64,000 bases of DNA, from positions 1 through 64,000 of the IMG/VR virus record IMGVR_UViG_3300042923_000474. One strand, given 5' to 3'. A model generated the notes under the pieces. It saw only the letters and a list, made by a program, of their open reading frames with translations. It was not told where the DNA came from and did no database searches. The DNA comes from a virus. Position numbers and translations under genes: made by a program. Positions 34,139-43,391 of this stretch are shown here, in pieces (the stretch's first letter is position 1; each line of letters opens with the position of its first letter).

Positions 34139-37100
34139 ATGAAGAAGTACGATTTGGCCGCACTGGCGCAGGCGCCGGGTAAGGATCTGGTCGAATTCAT
34201 CGGTCAGAACGACAAGGTCATTGCTGAGGTCACCACCCATGTGGCCAACCTTGAACGTCTGCGTGGCACCAGTCAGGCTCACGCCCTGGGCTACATGGAA
34301 TACATGCCCGATGAAGTAACCATGGGCGACTTCGATACCCACCTGTCGAAGAAAGGCCACCAGATGTCCATGGAGGCCTTGCACACCATCCTTCTGGTGG
34401 CAGCCTCTGCTGCCGTGGTAGCTGGCATTGGTTTCATTGCGTACAAGCTGTTCAAAGCAGCTCAGTCCAAAGAACCCAAGTCGGCGAACTACGTCGAGAA
34501 GGCCGAGCAAGTTCAGCGCATGGCTGAGAAGCTCAAAGAGTTCCGTATCAAGTTTGCCGAGTCTGCCCCGGCTACCCAAGAAGCCCTCAAGCAGCGCTTC
34601 TTGGCAGACAGCGTCAAGGAAGCCATCGTTGGTATGTCCGATGCTGAACTGCTGAACGATACGTTTGTGGCCTATGTTCGCAGCGAGATGCACCGCGAGC
34701 AGCCATCGTACTTGACTGCTGTGGCCCGTTACCGTGGTGAGCAGTCCCTGTTCCTCAATGCGGCCCTCATCTATCTGGACGGCGTCAAGGAATCGCTCGA
34801 AGCATTCCGTCGCGAGTTCCTCGATGTGGTGGCCAAAGCTCCAGACATCACCGACTACCAAATGGTCAACCTGGTCAACGGCCTCAAGTGGGACCGTATC
34901 GACAACGGTAACCATGCGGGCGTTCAGGCGGTGTTCGCTTGGGCTCAGGCGATGGGGACTCCGGTCACCAACCGTGTTGAAGAAACCCTCAAGGTGGCTC
35001 ACGACACATTGGTTGCACCGATCACCACTGAACAGGTGCGCGAGTACAACCCAGACATCGTTGCAGCGACCATCCCTAAAGGTGGCTACCACAAACTGTG
35101 GGCACTGCTCAAAGGCCTCAAGGACACTGGCAAGTACATTGAAGGTGCCAAGGGTGGTTTCACTCAGGGCGAGAAGCGTTCGCAGCAAGTCGCTGACCTG
35201 TACAAGGCTCAGATCGATCGTGCCAGTCAGTTGGCCGACAGCGTGGGCATCATCGAACAGATGGCTCGTGCTGAGAGCGATGCGATTGTTCGCAACATGA
35301 AGATCTCCACCAACGCCACCAAAGCCCTGCTTAACGCCATTGAAGAAGTGGCCGATAAGCTGGAAGACAAGGAACAGGCCAAAGAGATCAAGAACGCACT
35401 GGACGCGATCACTCGCGCTACTGCCTCTGGTCTGTCCATGAAGACTGAAGGTCTCCTGGATAACGGTCTGATGCCAATCAGCTTTGGCGCTGTCATGGCA
35501 TTGGAAGGCCGTAACCAGTGGGTTGAGTTCCTGAAGTCTGTTGCGGTTGTAGCTGCCATTGGTTTGGCGATCTATGCCCTGCAAGCGCTGGTTCTCTCCA
35601 TGCTGGGTCTGCAGTCGATGGCCGCTACCTTCTCCGGTGGTGTCGTCTACATGCAGAAGAACGGCAAGCGCATCACTCCGGGCGAAGCCGCTGACATCGT
35701 GGCAGAAGCTGCCAAGGACAAACGTCTGGGCAACTACGGCGTGTTCATGTTGGCCAAGAACCAAAGCCTGCCGTTCAAGTTGACTGAGCGCCATCTGGGC
35801 TCGGGCTTCCATGACGTGTCTCAAGGCGTGGTTGAATCGCTGCGTGGCTTTGCTGGCAAGCTGCATGGCAAGCCGAAGGATCAGGACGTTATCAATGCGT
35901 CCAAAGAAGGTTCGCGTTTGGTTAAGCGCACCATCGAGATCCTCAAAGGTCGTCTCAAGGACATGAGCTTCAACGTCCCGAACGGTGACCCGCACATCCC
36001 GGCTACTACCCACCAACTGCGTGATGCCATGGAAGCATTCATGGATCAGTGGTTCAACCCAGAAAAGGCCGACTACGGTCTGATCAAGCGCGGCATTGAT
36101 ACCACCTGGTTCGGTGTACTGGACGCCAAGGCCGAGCAGCATGTGGATCAGAATGCCAAGATCCTGACCGACGGCATCACCAGCTTCTCCAAATCCATCC
36201 CTGACGTCAAGAAGGAAGACCTCAAGGAAATGGGCGAAGAGGCTCAGGAAGCCCATGCCAACTTTACTCAGGAACTGGCCTACATGGCAGCACTGGGTCA
36301 TGTGGTGACCGAGGTGACCAAGAAGGCGATCCGTGACGGCGCAATGTCGATGCAGGCTGTTCGCAGTCAGCTGAAGATGCGCGGTGAAGGTATCGAGGGC
36401 CTGGACGAGGCCGACGAAGACATGGACGACTTCCAGCCTTACGAAGAACCACTCGATCCGTTGGTGGATATGGCTGAGGCCATGGGCGACCTGTACGTGG
36501 ACGAACAGTCTGACGTGGTGATGGCAACCGAGAACCGCAAGGTCATGATCACTCGTCTGTTGATGACTGCTGGCATCGTCATCATTCTGGGCGCTGGTGC
36601 CTACATGCTGCTCTCCATGTCGCAGAATCGCCGCAAGCCTAACTCGTTTGCAACCGACAAGATGTTCAAGGACATCAAGCGCGACCTGGATGCATCGCTC
36701 AAGTCGGAAGAGTTCTCGGCCCGCATGAAAGCGAGCACTGAGCGCTTTGCCGATGATCTGCAGGAAGACCTCAAGCGGTTCAAGGCTCGTATGGATGCGG
36801 CTCGTCAGCCAGCTGGTGGCAAACAGACTGAGAAGGAAGTCAATGGTCAGCGCGTAGACAGCGGCGCTGCTCAGTCGGCAGACGTGCGTCCTCGCATTGG
36901 TGAGACCGGATCTCCAGTCAGCGGCAGCAACAATGCTTCTTCGGTCACCCCGGAAGGCAACGTCAAGTCGATCTACGAGCTGGAAAACGCCGACCTGATG
37001 CAGATCGCCAAGGACGCAGACAAGCTGGTTGAAAACATCAGCAAGTTTGACTACAAAGGTCCTCTGCGTGAGCGTTTGATCGAACGTGTGCCGGGCATGC

Positions 37101-37879
37101 TGTCATTGAACATGGCATGTGGTTCCTTCGATCAGGTTACTCGCAACATCAGCACTGACCGCGAAAAGCGTATTCATGCGTTGAGCGAGCTGACCAAGCA
37201 CATCATGGACAACGTTGTTGATCCAGTGTTTGATGTGTTGAATGCCAAGGGCGATCACGAAGCGTTGGCTGAGAAGAACTACGACGGTGTAGTGTCTGCC
37301 ATTGCCAAGGCCATTGAGGACGCGACCAAAGAAGGCCTGCTGGACGAAATCCGCATGGATGAACACCAGAAGACCTTGGACGCCTTCAAGCGCCAAAGCA
37401 CTGAAGCTGAAGTGGACGATGCAATGAAGTCGTTCAACCCAAGCTGCATTCAGACAGCTGAGCGTGTGTACCTGGGTGAGGCGAAAGCGTATCACAACCT
37501 GACCCAAGAGCTAGACACCATGATGGTCGAGAACAAAGACTTCATGAATGTCGACTCCGGTGCACGCTTCAACGAACTGAAGGGCAACCGCGACATGGCC
37601 TCCAAACTCATCCGTCGTCTGGAAGAGTTCAAGCCAACCTTCAACATCATTGCCCGTGCTGTTCGGGCCCACGTCAACCTGAGCGATGTCATCTTTGAAG
37701 CCGCGGAGTTCACCTTGCGTGTTCACCGTAGCGTTCAGCGCGAGCTGATCAAGTCGGTTGAATTCCAGGCCATGAAAGCTGCTGAACTCAAAGCCCGTCT
37801 GGGTGGCGAATCGGCTACGCTGGATGAGCTGGAGAAAGCCATCGATGACCTGCGCAATGACTTTGGCAGTGGCAAGTAA
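34139..37879 (+). CDS. Giant inner-body-type protein with three tandem cleavage/membrane modules
   Basis: 1246 residues from ATG 34139 (AGGAG site; the frame upstream to 34007 has no good start). Three units repeat the same plan: a Glu-ended cleavage-type site, then a hydrophobic helix, then a long helical region. Sites are QMSME (Glu79) with helix 83-103, VMALE (Glu456) with helix about 467-489, and VMATE (Glu798) with helix about 803-826. The gene looks like a fusion of three paralogues or a polyprotein. Prohead protease processing would release three membrane-anchored parts. Acidic and disordered linkers lie between modules (around residues 755-795 and 880-940). By position and pattern this is an inner-body/ejected protein. 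Confidence 0.75.
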   Translation: MKKYDLAALAQAPGKDLVEFIGQNDKVIAEVTTHVANLERLRGTSQAHALGYMEYMPDEVTMGDFDTHLSKKGHQMSMEALHTILLVAASAAVVAGIGFIAYKLFKAAQSKEPKSANYVEKAEQVQRMAEKLKEFRIKFAESAPATQEALKQRFLADSVKEAIVGMSDAELLNDTFVAYVRSEMHREQPSYLTAVARYRGEQSLFLNAALIYLDGVKESLEAFRREFLDVVAKAPDITDYQMVNLVNGLKWDRIDNGNHAGVQAVFAWAQAMGTPVTNRVEETLKVAHDTLVAPITTEQVREYNPDIVAATIPKGGYHKLWALLKGLKDTGKYIEGAKGGFTQGEKRSQQVADLYKAQIDRASQLADSVGIIEQMARAESDAIVRNMKISTNATKALLNAIEEVADKLEDKEQAKEIKNALDAITRATASGLSMKTEGLLDNGLMPISFGAVMALEGRNQWVEFLKSVAVVAAIGLAIYALQALVLSMLGLQSMAATFSGGVVYMQKNGKRITPGEAADIVAEAAKDKRLGNYGVFMLAKNQSLPFKLTERHLGSGFHDVSQGVVESLRGFAGKLHGKPKDQDVINASKEGSRLVKRTIEILKGRLKDMSFNVPNGDPHIPATTHQLRDAMEAFMDQWFNPEKADYGLIKRGIDTTWFGVLDAKAEQHVDQNAKILTDGITSFSKSIPDVKKEDLKEMGEEAQEAHANFTQELAYMAALGHVVTEVTKKAIRDGAMSMQAVRSQLKMRGEGIEGLDEADEDMDDFQPYEEPLDPLVDMAEAMGDLYVDEQSDVVMATENRKVMITRLLMTAGIVIILGAGAYMLLSMSQNRRKPNSFATDKMFKDIKRDLDASLKSEEFSARMKASTERFADDLQEDLKRFKARMDAARQPAGGKQTEKEVNGQRVDSGAAQSADVRPRIGETGSPVSGSNNASSVTPEGNVKSIYELENADLMQIAKDADKLVENISKFDYKGPLRERLIERVPGMLSLNMACGSFDQVTRNISTDREKRIHALSELTKHIMDNVVDPVFDVLNAKGDHEALAEKNYDGVVSAIAKAIEDATKEGLLDEIRMDEHQKTLDAFKRQSTEAEVDDAMKSFNPSCIQTAERVYLGEAKAYHNLTQELDTMMVENKDFMNVDSGARFNELKGNRDMASKLIRRLEEFKPTFNIIARAVRAHVNLSDVIFEAAEFTLRVHRSVQRELIKSVEFQAMKAAELKARLGGESATLDELEKAIDDLRNDFGSGK

Positions 37880-37891
37880 AGGAGAGCGTCT

Positions 37892-39238
37892 GTGAGCGAC
37901 TATTCCATGAAGATGGAAGAGCTGTTCGAGGACCTCACGGGAGAGGAGCCGACTCCTTTGGCCGAGCTGATGCAGCGCGAAGCCGAGGAGCAGCTCCCCA
38001 CCTATGGGGAAGACGAGGGCTCGGATCTGGATGATCAGATCCATGTGGCACAGGTTCGTGAGGATGAGTTGGTCAACATCATGGAGATGCTCCAGTCCAC
38101 TGGCGGTGTCTCCCGTGAAATGGCCAGCGGGTTCAAGGACGTCTTGCCGGAACACATGGCAATGGAATCCTTCACGTCCCAAGTGACCAAGACCAACCAC
38201 GTCATGTGTCTGGAGTTCGTGGGTACTGCGATTAAGTTGGCCGCTGCTGCTGGATTGGTAGCGGTCATCGGGGCCATTGGTTATGCGATCTATCGTATCA
38301 CCAAAACCCAAAAGCGCATGCCCAAGAACAAGTTGGATAAGGCTGTGTCTGCAGCGTTCTCCTCTGCCGAAGAGAAACTCAAGGTAGTGGTGGAAGGCCT
38401 CAAGCACGAGTACCCCAACATCGAGCACAAGGACCTCAACTGGAACAAGCAAGAGGCGTTGGTACAGGCGGCCATTCAAGCCCAGATTCAGGAGTTGGAC
38501 CTGCGCATGATGTCAGGCACCTACTCCTCTCTGATCGAGAAGGCTGCCCCCGATGCCTTGACTCAGGCCAACGAGGTCAAGACGTTCTTCGAAACCAGTA
38601 TCTTCAAAGAACTGGAGAAGATGACTCGTGGCGGTACCGGGAAAGATCTGGAAGCTGTGACCCAGAAGATCCAAGAGTTCAAGTTCGAGGACCGTGTGTC
38701 CAAACACTTGGATCGTTTCGGTCATGACATGCAGGTTAACTTCGAGCGTCCCGATCAGGTCTGTGAGAAGTTCCGTGCCAAGTACCAACGTGGTGTCAGT
38801 GCCGAGGAAGTTGCCAGTCAGCTGAAGAATGCCAAAGCTGGTGTGGCCAACATTCCAGAGCAATCGGCTACCACGATGTACAAAGCGCAGGATGTCATGA
38901 CGAGCCTGCTGTCTCGCATCAAAGCCTACGAAAAGAAGATGGACAAGACGAAAGAGCTTCCAGCTGATTACGTGGCCCAGATGAAAGGCGTGTTGCAAAA
39001 GTGCAAGGAGCCGATCAGTTCCCTAGGTGACATCTTCGCCATCTTGGAAATTGAGATCTCCTCGCAAACCCGCTGTGCCAAGATCAAAGGCATGGCAGTG
39101 GCCGATGGTTACAAGTCGGTCGCCAATCATTACAAAGAGAAAACCCTTACGGACAAGGAACACCGTAACGAGTACCGTGCTTGCGTCAAAGTGCTGGACA
39201 AGGCTTTTGACGACATTCGCGCTTCTCTGAAGTTGTGA
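37892..39238 (+). CDS. Inner-body-type protein with propeptide and one membrane helix
   Basis: 448 residues from GTG with an AAAGGAG site. The first 90 residues are acidic. Two cleavage-type sites occur: HMAME (Glu92) and VMCLE (Glu108). They precede a hydrophobic helix (IKLAAAAGLVAVIGAIGYAIY, about 113-135) and a basic segment (RITKTQKRMPKNK). The rest is a soluble helical domain. It shares this layout with 32746 and each module of 34139, so the three adjacent genes appear to be paralogues. It ends just before a convergent terminator. Confidence 0.76.
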   Translation: MSDYSMKMEELFEDLTGEEPTPLAELMQREAEEQLPTYGEDEGSDLDDQIHVAQVREDELVNIMEMLQSTGGVSREMASGFKDVLPEHMAMESFTSQVTKTNHVMCLEFVGTAIKLAAAAGLVAVIGAIGYAIYRITKTQKRMPKNKLDKAVSAAFSSAEEKLKVVVEGLKHEYPNIEHKDLNWNKQEALVQAAIQAQIQELDLRMMSGTYSSLIEKAAPDALTQANEVKTFFETSIFKELEKMTRGGTGKDLEAVTQKIQEFKFEDRVSKHLDRFGHDMQVNFERPDQVCEKFRAKYQRGVSAEEVASQLKNAKAGVANIPEQSATTMYKAQDVMTSLLSRIKAYEKKMDKTKELPADYVAQMKGVLQKCKEPISSLGDIFAILEIEISSQTRCAKIKGMAVADGYKSVANHYKEKTLTDKEHRNEYRACVKVLDKAFDDIRASLKL

Positions 39239-39243
39239 CATAC

Positions 39244-39270
39244 GCCCCCGGCCCGTTGCGGGCCGGGGGC
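39244..39270. terminator. Bidirectional terminator between convergent genes
   Basis: GCCCCCGGCCC / GGGCCGGGGGC stem with GTTGC loop, followed by TATGCCGTTA that also holds the minus gene's TAA stop. Confidence 0.82.
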
Positions 39271-39277
39271 TATGCCG

Positions 39278-42211
39278 TTACTCCATGCCTCGACCAGGCA
39301 GGTGTCTTACAAACGAGAAGTCCACGTCTTCCTCAACGGTGTAAGTACCGTCCGGCAGCGCAGTCAGCTTCTTGGCAATAGACATGCGTCCACTGTCGTC
39401 AGCCATCGTTACCAACGGATAGTTCTTGTCACCGCCCAGCCCTTGAATGCGGATCGCAATGATACTGCCGCCAGAGTTTTCCTTAGCCGCGTTACCAATG
39501 TCTTGCACCACAGTCGTAGCCAGGTTGAGACCTTCTGCCAGATAGCCAATGATAGCCACTCGCAGTTTCTCTTTGAGTTCCTCGTTCTTCCAATCGTTCT
39601 CGTTCATGTACACCGTCACCTTGAACGCCTGTTCGGCTTGCAGGGTAACCGATGCACCACCTTCCACAATCGCCTTGAGCATGCCAGTGGTGGCCATTGG
39701 CTTGAGGTAGAGTGTGGTCTTTTCCAACGCGCGCTTGTTGGTCTCCGTCATGTCAGAGCCGGCCCATTGCAACAGCTTATCGCAGATGGTGGTCATGTAG
39801 TTGATGGTGGACTGATCATTGGCGAAGTAGTAGCGCCCGTCGAACAGAGTCAAGTCAATCTGGCGAGCCAGCTGACGCCCTGTCTTCAGAACCTTATCAC
39901 CGTTGACATCACGGACGAAGTCACCTGCGTACTTGTCGTACTTAGGCGTGCCGTCTGGCATCAGAACAGGATCACCTGCCTTGTTGACAATCTCCGTCAC
40001 CAGTTTCCCATCCACCAACTCAATCTTGAGACTGCCGTCTGGATTGGTGGCCAACTCGTTCTCTTTGTAGAACGCCGGCACGTTGTAATCGTAGACCTCG
40101 TAGTCGGCTTCGGTGGTGACCGTACGGCTACCCGACCACAGATACTTCAACGGACTGCCCAACTTGACCCGCACACGTTCCTGCAAGATACCAATGGCAT
40201 CGTACGGCAACATGTTGCGGTTCTTGTCTTGATCGATCGTGGTTTCTTTCATGTCCAAGACTTTGTAGTCCGAGACGGTGTAGATGAGATTGAACTCCAC
40301 GGTCAAATCAATCTGATGCGGCAGAGGACCATCCCCGAACATGGAGAAGTTCTTGAGCGTCAGCGTATCGGCAGCATCAATGGCGTAGGTCGTTTCCAGC
40401 AGGAAGCCGTACACACGGTCCTTACCATCTTTGGCGATCAGCGTACCGTTGAGGTAAGCCATGCTGCTCTCACCTGGTGGCGTGTAAGCCAACTGCACCT
40501 GAACCTGAGTGTCATCCAGATCCTGATACAGTTCACCGCTCTGAGTCAGCACGTAGATCTGGTAACCCGCTTCCACACGCTCCACAATGATCGTCTTGGC
40601 CGTCTTCAGGTCAAGTTGCAGCGTAGGGTTCTCCAGCGTGTAACGACGCGAGAGGATCTCTGGGGCGTCCAGGTAGTAGCAGCGCACAGCAAAGCTTTCG
40701 TTAGCCGCATCCAGCACCCAATGGAAAGGGCTGAAACGGTAACCCGCTGAACTGATCTGTCTGGCCATGGCTTCTGGCTTGAGCTGACGCAGGTCATCGA
40801 TCTCACCTTGACGCACAAACGAGATAGCACCGTCTTGATGTTTGAACAACACCGAGGGATGCAGCGTCACAGAGTCACCGTTGTGGGTAACACCTGGAAT
40901 GCCATTAAGCTCTGCCATGCGCACCACGATGTTTTCTACGGCTGCCGAGATCGGAGTGACCGTATACTTGTCAAGTGGCGTAGCGAGCGCTCGGGTGGCG
41001 TTCAGGGTACGTTTTGTGATAGCGTCGACGTCCTTGACCGAGTTGTACTCAGAATCGCTCAGCACTTGGGCCAAGTTAACCTGGGTGATCGGCAGGTTGA
41101 TCGCACCGGTGTTGTGTTGCATCACACGGTCACGCAACTGTTCCAGCGTCAGCGCTTTACTGCCACCCGACGTGTAGCCATCGCAGTAAACCGAATACGT
41201 GGACACCTTCGCCCAGTTCGCGGTGTACTTGCCATTGTCCTCGTTGTCAAGGTCAATCCATTCCTCGGACCACTCGTTAGGCGTGTAGCCATCCCAACGG
41301 GTATCGTTCTCGGCACGGGTGGTATAAACGTCAAGCCGCAGTTCACCTGTGATCAAGCCGCTGGTCTGATAGACCAATGGGATACGGGCTTCCATCACGC
41401 CACTGTAAACCTTGACCAACACCGTCGGGACGTACGGGTCGAAGGTCTGATCCGTGTAACTCACACGAATCTCTTTCCAACCGAGCGTACCATCGTCATT
41501 ACGGACACGGCTGTAGGCACGGGTGTAGTGATAAAGGTTGCGGAACGTCATGCGAGTGTTCCACACCACCGCTTGGTTCAGCTGGTAGACCTCACTCATG
41601 ATCTCCATCTGACTGACGCTGGCTTTAACCATCAGCATCGGTGTACCGTCAGTGCTGGTATCCTGCACGGTTTCCAACAGGTTACCGTTGGACTCATGTA
41701 GCACGCCATTGACAGGGACGCCATAAACAACGCTCGGTTCACCCACTGGTGGGATACGGAACTCGATTGGGTATTCCAATGTGAAAGGAACACCGGCACA
41801 GGTGAACACCGAGTTCTTCGGCATCACCAACTTACGCATCCCACCGGGTGTTACTTCCACCGCGTAACGCAGAATCTCGTCACGGCTAACCAGAATGGTG
41901 AAAGGTGCGCTAGGCGGCTTGGAGAAGATGTTCAGGAAATCCCGGTCGGTCATGTGCAGATAAAGGTCTTCTGCAGTCAGGGCCAACCCAGGGAAACGCT
42001 TACGGTGCAGGACGTCAATGGCATTGAGCACATGAGCACCAGACGCCGCAGCCATTTCCCACAGCAACATAAAAGGAGTGGAGGGGTCAACCAAGCGGTA
42101 GTTACCCGCTAGGTTATCGTCCACCGCATCCAGAACACTGAGCGCTTTACCGGCAGGATCAAAGCGCGCGTCGTCCATGGCCTTCATCAGATCTTCGCTG
42201 GTCATGGTCAT
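39278..42211 (-). CDS. Large tail/baseplate-type structural protein
   Basis: 977 residues with an AGGTG site. It is soluble, mostly beta with long strand-rich stretches and no membrane segment or enzyme motif. Patterns such as LTAEDLYLHMTDRDFLNIFSKPPSAPFTILVS near the start resemble N-terminal regions of baseplate wedge-type proteins. The size is in the range of phage baseplate wedge proteins. Identification is by character only. It is translationally coupled (ATGA overlap) to the upstream 42208 gene, so the two probably form a complex. No specific name is justified. Confidence 0.62.
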   Translation of the reverse strand: MTMTSEDLMKAMDDARFDPAGKALSVLDAVDDNLAGNYRLVDPSTPFMLLWEMAAASGAHVLNAIDVLHRKRFPGLALTAEDLYLHMTDRDFLNIFSKPPSAPFTILVSRDEILRYAVEVTPGGMRKLVMPKNSVFTCAGVPFTLEYPIEFRIPPVGEPSVVYGVPVNGVLHESNGNLLETVQDTSTDGTPMLMVKASVSQMEIMSEVYQLNQAVVWNTRMTFRNLYHYTRAYSRVRNDDGTLGWKEIRVSYTDQTFDPYVPTVLVKVYSGVMEARIPLVYQTSGLITGELRLDVYTTRAENDTRWDGYTPNEWSEEWIDLDNEDNGKYTANWAKVSTYSVYCDGYTSGGSKALTLEQLRDRVMQHNTGAINLPITQVNLAQVLSDSEYNSVKDVDAITKRTLNATRALATPLDKYTVTPISAAVENIVVRMAELNGIPGVTHNGDSVTLHPSVLFKHQDGAISFVRQGEIDDLRQLKPEAMARQISSAGYRFSPFHWVLDAANESFAVRCYYLDAPEILSRRYTLENPTLQLDLKTAKTIIVERVEAGYQIYVLTQSGELYQDLDDTQVQVQLAYTPPGESSMAYLNGTLIAKDGKDRVYGFLLETTYAIDAADTLTLKNFSMFGDGPLPHQIDLTVEFNLIYTVSDYKVLDMKETTIDQDKNRNMLPYDAIGILQERVRVKLGSPLKYLWSGSRTVTTEADYEVYDYNVPAFYKENELATNPDGSLKIELVDGKLVTEIVNKAGDPVLMPDGTPKYDKYAGDFVRDVNGDKVLKTGRQLARQIDLTLFDGRYYFANDQSTINYMTTICDKLLQWAGSDMTETNKRALEKTTLYLKPMATTGMLKAIVEGGASVTLQAEQAFKVTVYMNENDWKNEELKEKLRVAIIGYLAEGLNLATTVVQDIGNAAKENSGGSIIAIRIQGLGGDKNYPLVTMADDSGRMSIAKKLTALPDGTYTVEEDVDFSFVRHLPGRGME

Positions 42212-43359
42212 ACGACAGCACCTGTTGTGTTAGGGGTGAGAGACTGAACGATCGCTTGGGCAGATTGGCTATCGAGCTTGCCACCGTAACCAATGGGCAT
42301 CAATGCACCTTTAGGTACACGAGTGTTCCACGCCACTTGTCGATCATTCATCCGTGCAGCATACACTTCCTTAGAAACCCAGCGTTCCAAGATTTGTTCC
42401 TCTGGGTCAATCCAGAAAAACGTGTCGTAAGTAAAGAGGTGGAAGGTGTCTTCATTCAACTGAACCATCGCCGTGTTCCGAAGAGCTGGGTGCATGTTCG
42501 GGTTAAAGTATGCGACGATGTTATTGAACTCTGTGAAGACGATCGGGTCGAAGGTATCGCACCCGTGACACTTCCAGTTCACGCCCACCTGTTGACCGTC
42601 CGTGTTGAACGGGTTGTCGATGGACATGTTGGCACCTGTAGCAGAAGGCGCAACGTACGGATAAGCAATTGTGGACCACCAGCTCGTAATACGCTTTTTG
42701 TTTGCGTCCAGAGCGAAGCGGTAGATCCGCGTGTGATAGTCGATACGGTGCTGCATGATCGAGTCCGGCAACGGTACCAAATCGCCCTCGTAAATGAGGG
42801 AGCCGTAGCACACCCACGCGAAAAGCAACATTACTATGACGTTACCCGACCCGTTACGCAGTGTCGTATTCAGATCCCACACCCTGAAGTTCTTGATCGT
42901 ATCGTCGATCATGCTCCAGGACTCATGGTGGTTACCCTCAACAGAGGAGAACGTACCCGGTGAGATCTCTGGCCAACCGGACTGAGACATCAGACCGTTG
43001 GACAGCCAAGGAATGAACGCTTGCTCATGGTTTGTCAGGGGGGAGCCTCTGCCGTTACGCCAAACGCCGACTGGGTCCAACATGGCCCGGACAGCACGAG
43101 GCAGGCTTATCCCGTCATTGCCCCCGATCATGCTAAAGAATGGTCGGAAGGCACGTAGGTTGCCGTCGGTAAAGTTCAGCCGCGGTCTGGTGAAGAAAGT
43201 CAGGCCAAACTGTTCCCGCACAGGCGGCATCGAGGGATGTGTCCCAAGGCTGTTGATGCCCCGCAATTGCTCGTAAATCGATGATACGGAACTACCCTTA
43301 CCACCGATTCGCGAGATGTAGTCAAAAATCTTTTCGTATTGTTCGCTGCTTAAACTCAT
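42208..43359 (-). CDS. Unknown structural protein coupled to 39278
   Basis: 383 residues from ATG 43359 with a GGAGGG site. The sequence has many aromatic residues and CHGCDTFDP (CxxC) near residue 270. No known fold recognised. It forms a two-gene operon with the 977-residue gene, with stop and start overlapping. Its start lies only 32 bases from the start of the divergent plus gene at 43392. Likely a tail or baseplate component, by neighbourhood only. Confidence 0.68.
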   Translation of the reverse strand: MSLSSEQYEKIFDYISRIGGKGSSVSSIYEQLRGINSLGTHPSMPPVREQFGLTFFTRPRLNFTDGNLRAFRPFFSMIGGNDGISLPRAVRAMLDPVGVWRNGRGSPLTNHEQAFIPWLSNGLMSQSGWPEISPGTFSSVEGNHHESWSMIDDTIKNFRVWDLNTTLRNGSGNVIVMLLFAWVCYGSLIYEGDLVPLPDSIMQHRIDYHTRIYRFALDANKKRITSWWSTIAYPYVAPSATGANMSIDNPFNTDGQQVGVNWKCHGCDTFDPIVFTEFNNIVAYFNPNMHPALRNTAMVQLNEDTFHLFTYDTFFWIDPEEQILERWVSKEVYAARMNDRQVAWNTRVPKGALMPIGYGGKLDSQSAQAIVQSLTPNTTGAVV

Positions 43360-43391
43360 ATTCCCTCCAGACCGGTCAGGAGCACCCCCCA

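Noticed and set aside
34097-36301. 734-residue minus-strand ORF opposite the giant inner-body gene
   Set aside because: Shadow of the optimised-codon plus gene; its start lies within the sense gene and has no ribosome site.
39272-40750. 492-residue plus-strand ORF opposite the 977-residue gene
   Set aside because: Begins inside the terminator region without a ribosome site and covers only part of the minus gene; shadow.
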